Source: Farysia itapuensis (Eukaryota; Basidiomycota; Ustilaginomycetes; Ustilaginales; Ustilaginaceae). Taken from it: 64,000 bases of DNA. The stretch covers positions 248,001 through 312,000 of the forward strand of contig JALBYC010000014.1 in NCBI GenBank assembly GCA_023212645.1, in the 5' to 3' direction. Position 1 is the first letter of the stretch. Every line of letters starts with the position of its first letter. Positions 17,115 to 25,912 of this stretch are shown one piece after another. The notes below the pieces were generated by a model, which did no database searches, was not told the origin of the DNA, and saw nothing but the letters and a program-made list of their open reading frames with translations. A program made the position numbers and the translations under genes.

Positions 17115-20100
17115 ATGCTGTCCAGACATACCGCAGCCGCTGCAAGGCTATCGCGCACACTCGGGCCCATCGCTTCCGCTTCAGCATCAGCGCGAAACTT
17201 GACACAGTCTTCCGTCCAGCATCTGCCGCGTCAAGTACCAACAAAGTCGTACGGGCAGCCAAGTAGTGCCAGAGACAATGTCTCCAACGTCACCGAAGAA
17301 CTGAGCGGCACGGATCCAGCCGTCCCATGGTTTCTTCAGAGCGAGATCGTCGATCAGCCCACACAGACGCAAGACTCGCAGTCAACACCAGACTCGTCGT
17401 CTACAGACCATTTCTCCTACCTTCCAGCTGATGTCAGTACCCATCTGCCCGAGCCCATAGCCCAGCTCCAGTCCCATATCTTCTCTGGCCCATCGGCCAA
17501 CCTCATTGCAAGACCCGAAAATGCAGACCCGGAGCAGACTCCCATCACGCTGATTCATCCAGCTTCGCTCTCCAAGGACCCCGCCAGCGATGCGTACGGA
17601 GAGAATGACTGGATTGTGGTTGTTCAGGTACGAAGCAGCGCAGCCGGCAGTGTCCGTAGAGTCGCCCTCGACATTGGCAACTATCTCCGACACGCTCGAA
17701 CGCCAGCCATGGGTCCCGAGCCGATGGACGCTGAGGACTTTCTCGGTCCACCCCCCTCTCGTTCCCCATTACCGGCCAAGGAAAGCGCACCTATACCGCC
17801 ACAGCGTCCCAAAGGCGTCTCCCGCATCGAGCATCAGCTTGGCAAAAGTCTCCCCTCGTGGGCCGTCAACCGCATCGCGCTCCAGCGCAAATTTCCCGAA
17901 GGCTGGAAACCTCCCAAAGTGCTATCGCGCGAAGCACAAGAGGGGATCCGACTATTGCATACCACCAATCCGGAACAGTTTGGCGTCGAGGAACTGAGCA
18001 TGCGCTTCCGCATCTCGCCCGAAAGCATACGACGTATCCTCAAAGCGGGCAAATGGGTCGCTCCCGGTGAAGTGAGAAGCAGACAGGACCGTCGAGCTCG
18101 CGAAAACGCTCACAAGTCGGAAAGCGCCGAAATTGCAGAACTGCGCAGAATGGAACAAGAGAACAACGAGGTGGTGGCCGATGGCGAAAGCCCTATCATT
18201 GAGGACGACGTGGTCCTGGACGATCCTGATGCCATTGAAGCCGAGATTAAAGCGCAAGAGTCCAACCCTGGTGTCGTCCCCGTGCGTTACGAAGGCCTGG
18301 TCATGACCGCATCCGACGCGGCTAGCACCAACACCACCTCCAAACACAAGACCAACAGCAAGCGTGGAGATGGAAACTGGTGCCTCGTCGACGCAGAGTG
18401 GTGTGTCGTGCATGTCATGACAGCTCAAGCCCGCTTCAACTACGACATTGAAGGCATGTGGCGAGAATTTCAACAAGGCAGTCAGCAACGTGCCGAAAAT
18501 CCACAAGATATTACCTCGTTTGTAGCCGCACCGCCACTCAAAGCGCGCAGCAGAGCCAGACGTGACGTCCTTGGCCAAGATATAGCCAAGAAGAACCGCT
18601 TCGCCCTCGCAGCTCAACACCGCTCTGGTAACGCCTTTGGCGACAGCGAAAGGCGCTTTGGAGAACCAACAAAGTCCTCCTCCTCCGCCGCCGCCACACG
18701 CAGTGTCGGTGCAAACAAGTTCCGACGTGGACTCGCAACTAGTGCTGTAAGCAGGTCGACTGATCCCGCACTTGACCTTCCCGCCACGCTAAACCAATTA
18801 TTGTCTCGCGTCCAACAACACAGTTCCTCCCTCCCAGAGACGACGGTAACCATCAAGGCGTGGATTAGGTCCAACCGCCGTCAGAAGTCGGCCACGTTTC
18901 TCGAAGTGACAGATGGGAGCTTGGCCGGTGCGCGCACGCTTCAGGCCGTCTTGCGCACAACGCCGCAAGACCATTTCGGCACCAGCTTGCACAAGGAACA
19001 ACTTGCCGGTCTTTCCGTTGGAACCGCAGTCGAGCTCACGGGTCAGCTTCGGCCAGGCAAAGGCTCCAAAGCGGGTCAAGAGATTGAACTGCACGTGTCT
19101 GCACTCACTGTCCTCTCAGCCTGCGATCCCACATGCCCAGTCGCCGTCAAGCAGCAGCAGCAGCAGCACAGTAGCACAACAGCAGCAGGGGCAAGCACGC
19201 CAGAGTCTGCAGCTCCTTACTCGGCCTCGTTGGCCGAGAGACGCAATCCGCACCTGTTGGGCAGACTCCCCCGCTTTGCCGCACTGATGCGAACCCGAGA
19301 CCGCATCGAACAAGGCATGGCCGCCTACCTGGCGCAGAACGAGTTTGTCAAAGTCGCATGCCCCATTATCACATCAACAGACTGCGAGGGCGCGGGAGAG
19401 GTGTTCCAGCTCGGGGCTGACACCGACGTGCAGTCTCAAACCCCGCTCTCCTCCTTCTGGGCAGCTTCACCAGCTTACCTGACCGTCTCGTCGCAGCTCC
19501 ATCTCGAAGCGCTCGGTCTGGGTCTGTCGCGCGTCTGGACGCTCAATCCTGCCTTTCGCGCAGAAAGTAGTGCGACCAACCGCCATCTGGCTGAGTTCTG
19601 GATGCTCGAAGCGGAAATGTACTTTGCCGAGCTTGAAGATGCAATGGATCTGGCTGAGGGCGTGATTCGAGCGGCTATCCGCGCCGCGCTCACCGGCACC
19701 GAGGATATGCAGCTCTTGACTCACGCTCACACCCAGCATCTCGACGCACTGCAAGCTGTGCTGCAACCACGCAAATGGGCTCGAATCACCTACCACGCCG
19801 CACACGAGCTACTCAGCACCGCACATAGTCAACAACATGCATTCGTCACTCCGCCAGATTTTCACGCAGGTCTGGCGTCCGAGCATGAAAAGTTTCTCGC
19901 AGAGCAGGTCTTTCGTGCGCCCGTGTTTGTAACCCACTACCCGCGCGACCAAAAGGCGTTTTACATGCAGACCACACCGCGTGACCCCTCGCTGGTCGAG
20001 TGTTTCGACCTGCTAATCCCCGGTGTGGGCGAGCTGGTTGGTGGATCAGCACGCAGCATCACCGTCCAACCCAACATGAACGATAACTTACACTGGTACA

Positions 20101-20246
20101 CCCACGATCTTAAAGCCTACGGCGGCGCCCTACCCCACGCCGGCTTCGGCCTCGGCATGGAACGTCTAGCTGCCTACATCACTTTCACCAACAACGTACG
20201 AGATGTTGTACCCTTCCCGCGCACCAAAGGAAGAGTACGATACTAA
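17115..20246 (+). CDS. Mitochondrial fusion protein: Atp25/RsfS-like + neugrin/Rrg9-like + asparaginyl-tRNA synthetase
   Basis: A single open frame of 1043 residues. Residues 1-50 are Arg/Ser/Ala rich without acids, a mitochondrial presequence. A PWFLQ motif (about 71) recalls fungal Atp25. DWIVVVQVR...VRRVALDIGNYLRHA (about 164-195) resembles the first half of the RsfS/Iojap fold, and WCLVDAEWCVVHVMTAQARF (about 422-441) its second half. Between them, about 243-320 (SLPSWAVNRIALQRKFPEGW; FRISPESIRRILKAGKWV) is neugrin/Rrg9-like. From about 555 the protein is a class II AsnRS: an OB-fold anticodon domain, FRAESSATNRHLAEFWMLEA (motif 2) and GFGLGMERLAAYI (motif 3), close to mitochondrial Slm5/NARS2. 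A presequence-like stretch (FRRGLATSAVSRS, about 536-548) lies at the junction. The AsnRS has no nearby ATG of its own. RsfS and Rrg9 assignments are by eye; the AsnRS is certain. Confidence 0.85.
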   Translation: MLSRHTAAAARLSRTLGPIASASASARNLTQSSVQHLPRQVPTKSYGQPSSARDNVSNVTEELSGTDPAVPWFLQSEIVDQPTQTQDSQSTPDSSSTDHFSYLPADVSTHLPEPIAQLQSHIFSGPSANLIARPENADPEQTPITLIHPASLSKDPASDAYGENDWIVVVQVRSSAAGSVRRVALDIGNYLRHARTPAMGPEPMDAEDFLGPPPSRSPLPAKESAPIPPQRPKGVSRIEHQLGKSLPSWAVNRIALQRKFPEGWKPPKVLSREAQEGIRLLHTTNPEQFGVEELSMRFRISPESIRRILKAGKWVAPGEVRSRQDRRARENAHKSESAEIAELRRMEQENNEVVADGESPIIEDDVVLDDPDAIEAEIKAQESNPGVVPVRYEGLVMTASDAASTNTTSKHKTNSKRGDGNWCLVDAEWCVVHVMTAQARFNYDIEGMWREFQQGSQQRAENPQDITSFVAAPPLKARSRARRDVLGQDIAKKNRFALAAQHRSGNAFGDSERRFGEPTKSSSSAAATRSVGANKFRRGLATSAVSRSTDPALDLPATLNQLLSRVQQHSSSLPETTVTIKAWIRSNRRQKSATFLEVTDGSLAGARTLQAVLRTTPQDHFGTSLHKEQLAGLSVGTAVELTGQLRPGKGSKAGQEIELHVSALTVLSACDPTCPVAVKQQQQQHSSTTAAGASTPESAAPYSASLAERRNPHLLGRLPRFAALMRTRDRIEQGMAAYLAQNEFVKVACPIITSTDCEGAGEVFQLGADTDVQSQTPLSSFWAASPAYLTVSSQLHLEALGLGLSRVWTLNPAFRAESSATNRHLAEFWMLEAEMYFAELEDAMDLAEGVIRAAIRAALTGTEDMQLLTHAHTQHLDALQAVLQPRKWARITYHAAHELLSTAHSQQHAFVTPPDFHAGLASEHEKFLAEQVFRAPVFVTHYPRDQKAFYMQTTPRDPSLVECFDLLIPGVGELVGGSARSITVQPNMNDNLHWYTHDLKAYGGALPHAGFGLGMERLAAYITFTNNVRDVVPFPRTKGRVRY
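18747..18823 (+). other. Intron-like segment inside the fusion gene (candidate alternative splice)
   Basis: This 77-nt stretch starts GTAAGC, contains GCTAAAC at 18788-18794 as a possible branch site and ends ACAACACAG. Its length and signals match the real introns of the window. Removing it shifts frame and brings in TAG at 18866-18868, giving a 558-residue protein that ends after the presequence-like junction. Keeping it gives the fusion. Whether it is spliced is unknown. Confidence 0.35.
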
Positions 20247-20294
20247 CCCCTAGCAAGCAAGCAAGCGCTAGTTTTCCCTCGAAAACAATGATGT

Positions 20295-22400
20295 TTATTC
20301 CTCTACAGTGTCGTTGTTGGTGCTGCGTTTGGAGAGGGATTGTTGGAGCCACTTTGCGTTTCGGATCTGGAAGTGAGTTTCCCGCATGCGGCGGGCGAGG
20401 GGCTGGTAGTTGTGGGAACCTTTGTAGTCACCATTGCCCAGCGGGATGACGCGAGCGGTAGATGGCTGGGCCGATATGGTGGCGGCGCCGGCGGCGCTGG
20501 CGGTGGTGGTGGTTGGGCAAGTGGGGAAGTGGGGGAAGCAGGCGTCGTCGTAGCGGGTGCGGGAGGCAATCGTCCCCGTGTGTGGACTCGCGCCAGCAAG
20601 GACAAAGTGTCGTGCCAACTCGGTAGATATCGCCGACTGGATCCACTCCTTGTGCAGTCTCAGCGCATTCCCGGACGCCGAAGCCACGTTCATCACGCCG
20701 CCCACACCTTGTGCCACCGCCATCGCGGACTCCTCCTCGTCATGACCGCCCTCGGTTGTCGACGGCGGTATTGGGCCGTCAAAACTGCTGACACGCCACT
20801 GCACGTCTGTGGGGAGAAACCCACACTCCCACAACATCAGCGGTCGATCGGCGGCCATTTCGAAGTTCGGCTTGGTCTCATACACCTCCAAGCGTGCATC
20901 TCGTTGTCGCTGTGCCTCTTGTTCTTCTGGGGTGGTGGAAGTGGGGGAGGAGAGAGAGGGGAGGATCCACATGGGCAGTCCTAGTGCCTCCTTTTCCGCT
21001 TTTGTCGGCGCACGTCGATCGCTCACCGCAGGTGGTAGTGGATCAGTGGGGTTCACTGGCATCCACCATTTTAAGCCACGCACAATCTCGCCCCCGAGCA
21101 AGTCTCCCTGTTCAAGCCGGTCCACGTCCCCCTCGTTGTCGTCGCCGTAGGTTTTGAGCGCGAATAGACGCGCGCGCACCCGATCGGCTGCAACCCTACC
21201 CTTCTCCGTATTCATCAATTCCTCCATCACCGACGGGCTTTCCAGCCGCGCACCGACGAGAAACAGGATGGCCATAATGTTGCGCACCTGGTGGTACAGG
21301 AATGCCGTTCCGCGCAGATTGAGCACGTACATGGGCTCCACCTCGCTCTGAACTGGACCACTTTGTGGCCAGAGTGTGGGGGAGCCAACAGCATCGATCG
21401 AAACGCCATCGACTCGCCGACGGTAGTTGGAAATCTGCTTGCTAGCATCGATCTTGCAGAGGTTGCGAAAATCGTGCTCGCCCAGCAGCTTGGCCGCCGC
21501 CTGGCGCATGAGCCCAATGTCCAAGCGTGTTTCCTCATGGGCAGTGCTGCTCTGCCCGTGGTGTGGCGGGTAGAAGATCGAGGGCGGGCCGGCGGTGAAA
21601 AAGTACTTGTAGTGGCGGTAGACGCAGTCGAACCTGGCGGAGAATGTGGAGCGAACAGGAGCCCATGCCTGTACGCGGATTGAGGGGGGTAAGATACGGT
21701 TAAGGGTGTGGACGTAGGCGATTTCCTCGTCCTGCAGATCCTTTTCTTGTAGCGAGGTTGATGGGTGGGGTGAATTGGGGGTGGAACGGAGGGTGTCGAC
21801 TGCGTGTCGTTCGTGCCAGAGGTTGACTTTCCGACTGCGCACCCAGAGTGCTACGACCTGTCCTGCCGCACTCACGCCCCGGTCGGTGCGACCACATCGA
21901 CTGAAGCCAGCACCGTCCATACCGAGCTCTGGATCGACCAGTCGTCCCTTGCACAGCGCATGCCACAGCACACTCTCCACCGTCAAAAGCTTACTGTCCT
22001 CTGTATTCTGCGCTGCAAGACCAGAATACAGCGCGCCGTCGTAGGAAAAGCGCAGTGCGATCTTGCGTGTCCCCGCACGTGCAAAATCCACCCCTTCACT
22101 CTCCACTTTTTTCTCCCGCTTGCTCTTGACAGATGTCTTCCTCTGCTCTGACTTCGCATGTTCCACCGCTGCTAAGCTTGCCGATTCGTCCGAGATGTTC
22201 GCGGGTTGATCCTCGGCGTTGAGACGCAGTTCAAGCTCAGCTATGCGGAGCAAGAGGTTGTCCGTACTCCAGCCTTTGTACTTTAGCGCAGCTTCCATCT
22301 TGGCGTTCCAGATGTTGAGAGGTTGACGAACAGCGGTGCTGGTAGTGAATGGCGCTTTGGGATTCGCGCGGAGTAGACAGAGTGCGGTGCGTAGCCGCAT
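20295..22400 (-). CDS. PUS3: tRNA pseudouridine(38/39) synthase
   Basis: A 701-residue intronless TruA-family enzyme (yeast Deg1/Pus3). The catalytic block FSRCGRTDRGVSAAGQVVAL contains the nucleophile Asp173. RVQAWAPV...FSARFDCVYRHYKYFF and LRGTAFLYHQVRNIMAILFL are the other TruA signatures. The enzyme converts U38/U39 in the tRNA anticodon stem to pseudouridine. The first ATG (22400) gives an Arg-rich, acid-free leader (MRLRTALCLLRANPKAPFTT) typical of a mitochondrial presequence. A second ATG at 22298 (MEAALKYKGWSTDNLLLRIA) would give the cytosolic/nuclear form. The C-terminal about 250 residues, with Pro-rich and low-complexity parts, extend beyond the catalytic core. It is convergent with the fusion gene (48 bp between stops). 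Confidence 0.92.
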   Translation of the reverse strand: MRLRTALCLLRANPKAPFTTSTAVRQPLNIWNAKMEAALKYKGWSTDNLLLRIAELELRLNAEDQPANISDESASLAAVEHAKSEQRKTSVKSKREKKVESEGVDFARAGTRKIALRFSYDGALYSGLAAQNTEDSKLLTVESVLWHALCKGRLVDPELGMDGAGFSRCGRTDRGVSAAGQVVALWVRSRKVNLWHERHAVDTLRSTPNSPHPSTSLQEKDLQDEEIAYVHTLNRILPPSIRVQAWAPVRSTFSARFDCVYRHYKYFFTAGPPSIFYPPHHGQSSTAHEETRLDIGLMRQAAAKLLGEHDFRNLCKIDASKQISNYRRRVDGVSIDAVGSPTLWPQSGPVQSEVEPMYVLNLRGTAFLYHQVRNIMAILFLVGARLESPSVMEELMNTEKGRVAADRVRARLFALKTYGDDNEGDVDRLEQGDLLGGEIVRGLKWWMPVNPTDPLPPAVSDRRAPTKAEKEALGLPMWILPSLSSPTSTTPEEQEAQRQRDARLEVYETKPNFEMAADRPLMLWECGFLPTDVQWRVSSFDGPIPPSTTEGGHDEEESAMAVAQGVGGVMNVASASGNALRLHKEWIQSAISTELARHFVLAGASPHTGTIASRTRYDDACFPHFPTCPTTTTASAAGAATISAQPSTARVIPLGNGDYKGSHNYQPLARRMRETHFQIRNAKWLQQSLSKRSTNNDTVEE

Positions 22401-22630
22401 ACGTAAGTGAATCAACCCCCCCCCCCCTTCTCTCTCTTACACGCCGGCAGTACTTGATGGGAGAAAAGCGTCAAAATCCAGCCGCGAATATTCTCACTCA
22501 TTTGTTGCCCAAAACAACCTCCGAGTTCCGGTATCCGACTTCCATCGTGTCCCAAACACACAACGGTGGGTATGGGATTATAAAAGTGTCCGTGGTGGGG
22601 GAAAACAAGTGGGGTCGGGGGGGGGGAGAT
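22401..22630. other. Intergenic region with C12 and G10 homopolymers
   Basis: These 230 bp separate two minus-strand genes. C12 (22416-22427) lies 16 bp upstream of the PUS3 start, and G10 (22617-22626) lies just after the stop of the Smr-domain gene. This must contain the PUS3 promoter and the upstream gene's 3' end. Confidence 0.6.
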
Positions 22631-25615
22631 CTAGGTGTGTGTGAGGTGGTCTACGACGAGCACACCGTCGCACTCGGCAAATGGGTAGGCGTAGGTGGCG
22701 AGAAAGTGTTTGAGTGCCGATGCGAGGTGTACGCGTCTGCGGTGTGTGGATTTGGCCGTGTGCGACTCTTTGCCGACCGCGAGAAAGGCGAGGCCGTGAA
22801 ACGACTCGGATTCGAGTGAGAGGAGAAAGTGTTCGGCCAGTTCGACGGCTTCGTGCGCGTGCAGGGCGTGCAAGTCCAGCAGCACTTCCGACCGCTCATC
22901 CACCGAGAGACTTGCGCAGTTCGCCGGTAGCGACGAACGACGCACGGCACCGAGATGAATACCGAGTCCGCTACCGGCTGGTTTGCCACGCTGTGAGCGA
23001 ACGCCTGCTTCGTCACTCAGATGGGCACTCGCACTCGTCCCCGCATCGTCTCGAACTCGTTGCGCTAGCTCCGCCATGCGGTCCCGGAGCAAGTCGCGCG
23101 AAGCGGTCCGCGCCTCGTCCTCGTACTGCGTGTTGATCGACGAGGCTTCTTTGCTCAGCTTGCGCGCCGCATTCACGTCGTTCCGCCCAAACGCATCGGC
23201 CGCGCGCACAAGAAGCTTGTTACGTCGCTCAGCGAGGGTGAGCGAATCGCCTCTGTGGGCAGCATACGAAGCTGCAGCCTGCTTGCCAGTCGCCAGGGTC
23301 GGCAACAGCAGCGGTGCACGTAACGGAAGTCGTCCCGACACGGCCGTGCGTGAGATCTTGCCACCACCTTTACCTCCAGCGCCGCTCGCAGCGCGTCCCG
23401 CTGGCCCAGCCTTGGAATGAATGCTGATCACCCCGGCCGAAGAATCTTTAGACATGACCTGTGACATGGCATCAGACGGCGCACGCTTTTGCACGGTAGC
23501 CGCCCATCGATTCCTCGACTCTGCCCCTGCTGATCCGAGTGTCGCGGCTGCATACGAGCCTTTGGCGGATCCCGCTCGGCCCAGCTCCGGGAACTCGTCA
23601 CGCACAGGCGTCTGAGCGTCGGCTTCCGCCAGCACCACGCCCTGGTCGTCGAGCTGCACCCCGGTGGCAATGCCAGATGCTAGCTGGTTCAGCGCATCGT
23701 AATCATGAAGAAAGTTGCACGGGTCGTGCGCACACTGCCCTTTCAGCCAATACCGACACACGGTCCGATTCTCGAGATCGTGTGAAAACTTGCAGTCGCT
23801 GCGTCGACACTCTCCGGCGAGGTAGTAGCGACATACGCGGTTGGCGCCCACGCCGCCAGCAGTGGCGGAAAGCTGAGTCGGAGCGCCTTTGGTGGATGCG
23901 AGTGTTCGACCGCCAGAGCCTCGTTGAGAGAGCGCTTCGCGTGGCAGCACATTCACGCCAGCCTTGACGGTGGCCGTTGCTGGAGTGAACCGGGGCGACA
24001 AAGCACCACTGACCAGCGTGGTTTGAGCAATGTATCCGGACATGGACGACCGCGTGCCGTCGCCCAACGGCTTTCCATCGTTCTCCCAAATCGCATTCAG
24101 GGTCCTCTCGACATCGTACTGGTGCAGAACCAGAGCCTCGTCTACCTGTTCTGGACTCCATTCGGATGTGCCGGCTTTGGTGCCAGTGACGAGGATCGAG
24201 TAAAGCATGTCAAAGGGCGTTAACGCCGCGACCGCCGTCTCACCACTGCCATCTTCGTGGTTTGAGTTGAGCTGATCTAGTGTGGGTGGGGGGACCCAAC
24301 TTCCGCCCGACCAAGACGCATCGTCCTGCGGCACGAAGCCAGCATCGCTCTCATAGTCACTATGGCTGTAGGAAGGCATGCTCTGTATTGGCTTGGCGCT
24401 GGCAAATGGCGAGAACTCGTCCTCATCGTCGTCATCATCGGCAGTGGCATGACTCTTGTTGGCCAGAGCAAGATTGGTACTGCTGGTACTAGAGCTAGAA
24501 CGGGCAAGCAAGGGCGCCGGTCTGGTTGGTGTGAGACTAGTAGCGCCAGCGGCGGCAAGGTTGGTAGAAGAAGTGTTGCGCGGCTTGAACTCGGTCGCCG
24601 AAATGTTGAGCCGGGGTGAGCCAAAGGGGGAGGGTGAGACGGGTCTACTTGTCGTCCCTGCCTGTGCTACGGGAGACGAAACGCCAACGCCGGGGCCTGA
24701 GGCAGTGGTCAACGAGGTCATGCCGGTGGTCGAAAGATTTGACAGCGTCCGGTTCCAGGGCCGGGGCGATGCTCTCGGTGATCCTGATCCGATAACACCT
24801 GGATGCTGTCGCGGGCTCGCGCTTGCTAGTATAGCAGATGTAGGTGTCGAGGCGACCAGAGGCGAGGTAGGTTGCTGCGGTGTGGTGAGGATGGCGCTGG
24901 GATCGTGGCCCATACTGAAAGAGGATGACGCGGAAAAGGGTGGACGGGAGGGAGTCCAGGGACGTGAAGACGTCGAACGGACGCTGGCCGGACGACGTGA
25001 AGGCGACTGGAGGGGCATGGGCGAAAACGTAGCGCCGGTTGGGTACTTGTCCTCGCGATGCCGATGCATGAGGTCGAGCACAAGGCCGTCGATACGTGAC
25101 GACGGAGAAGCAACACCTTCGATTGCGTACATTGCAGCGGCGAGGATCGAGTGTACCTTTTCAATTCGCTCGTCCTCGTCCATCGATTCATTGTTGAGGA
25201 TGGCGAGAATCTCGGATGAAGAATCGGCGATGGTTGAGGCAGAGGTAGAGGTACGCCGGCTGCTGGATGCGGACGGCGAGGCGGTGAACTGTGACAGGGT
25301 CTGCATGGATAGCTGTGCCGCTTTGAACGACGACGAGAAGGAAGGGGAAGTAGCGAGGAGCGAGCCGGAACCGTCACTGTCGCTCTCGGCACCGTCGGTG
25401 GACGACGTTCGCAGAGCAGACGGCTCCCGCTCCGCAGCACCATCCTCTGACGCCGAGGCCGACGCAGAGGAAGAGAGCGAGGATGGGGTATGCGGCTTGA
25501 ATGTCGGCGTCAACAGTGCAGCGGATGAACTGGACGCAGCGGCATTCTTGAGCGAAGAGGAGAAGAGGGTATCTAGAAACGCCTTGGCATGGCTGCCCGA
25601 TCGGGATTGCGCCAT
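22631..25615 (-). CDS. PAM2 / CCCH zinc finger / DUF1771 / Smr-domain protein
   Basis: A 994-residue intronless protein from ATG 25615. Long Ser/Pro-rich stretches carry a PAM2-like motif SPRLNISATEFKP (residues 333-345), the pattern that binds the MLLE domain of poly(A)-binding protein. A UBA/CUE-like helical stretch (QVDEALVLHQYDVERTLNAI) sits at about 485-512. Two CCCH zinc fingers (VCRYYLAGECRRSDCKFSHD and TVCRYWLKGQCAHDPCNFLH) lie at about 589-637. DUF1771 (RGDSLTLAERRNKLLVRAAD) is at about 782-850 and a C-terminal Smr domain (LLDLHALHAHEAVELAEHFL) at about 905-994. Smr domains include RNA endonucleases such as yeast Cue2 in no-go decay. A role as a poly(A)-binding-protein-linked RNA nuclease or decay adaptor is inferred. 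It is divergent from PAF1 over 297 bp. Confidence 0.85.
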   Translation of the reverse strand: MAQSRSGSHAKAFLDTLFSSSLKNAAASSSSAALLTPTFKPHTPSSLSSSASASASEDGAAEREPSALRTSSTDGAESDSDGSGSLLATSPSFSSSFKAAQLSMQTLSQFTASPSASSSRRTSTSASTIADSSSEILAILNNESMDEDERIEKVHSILAAAMYAIEGVASPSSRIDGLVLDLMHRHREDKYPTGATFSPMPLQSPSRRPASVRSTSSRPWTPSRPPFSASSSFSMGHDPSAILTTPQQPTSPLVASTPTSAILASASPRQHPGVIGSGSPRASPRPWNRTLSNLSTTGMTSLTTASGPGVGVSSPVAQAGTTSRPVSPSPFGSPRLNISATEFKPRNTSSTNLAAAGATSLTPTRPAPLLARSSSSTSSTNLALANKSHATADDDDDEDEFSPFASAKPIQSMPSYSHSDYESDAGFVPQDDASWSGGSWVPPPTLDQLNSNHEDGSGETAVAALTPFDMLYSILVTGTKAGTSEWSPEQVDEALVLHQYDVERTLNAIWENDGKPLGDGTRSSMSGYIAQTTLVSGALSPRFTPATATVKAGVNVLPREALSQRGSGGRTLASTKGAPTQLSATAGGVGANRVCRYYLAGECRRSDCKFSHDLENRTVCRYWLKGQCAHDPCNFLHDYDALNQLASGIATGVQLDDQGVVLAEADAQTPVRDEFPELGRAGSAKGSYAAATLGSAGAESRNRWAATVQKRAPSDAMSQVMSKDSSAGVISIHSKAGPAGRAASGAGGKGGGKISRTAVSGRLPLRAPLLLPTLATGKQAAASYAAHRGDSLTLAERRNKLLVRAADAFGRNDVNAARKLSKEASSINTQYEDEARTASRDLLRDRMAELAQRVRDDAGTSASAHLSDEAGVRSQRGKPAGSGLGIHLGAVRRSSLPANCASLSVDERSEVLLDLHALHAHEAVELAEHFLLSLESESFHGLAFLAVGKESHTAKSTHRRRVHLASALKHFLATYAYPFAECDGVLVVDHLTHT

Positions 25616-25912
25616 ACTTGACGGAACTGTTTTTTGGGTGTCAATGTTCAAATCAAGCGTGCCGGATTCGATGGCGATAGTGTAGCGAACTGGCTTTGAT
25701 ATGCATCGGCATCCTTTGATGCCTTGAGTCGAGAGGGAGACACACGCACTACGGGATGGGGAGCGTGGTGGTAGGCAGGAGCGCACAAACCACGCCAAAA
25801 ATCAGACAATTTCGGATCCGAGATCCCAGGGCCAAAGCTGCCCCGAGTTCCGAGATTGGGAAGCCAAAAGCTGTTTGCGAAGAAACACAGACGCTTCTCT
25901 CACCCTGCAAAC

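Noticed and set aside
24456..25685. 409-codon plus-strand frame over the Smr-domain gene
   Set aside because: Arises from Ser/Pro-rich codons of the minus-strand gene; no domain or plausible N-terminus.
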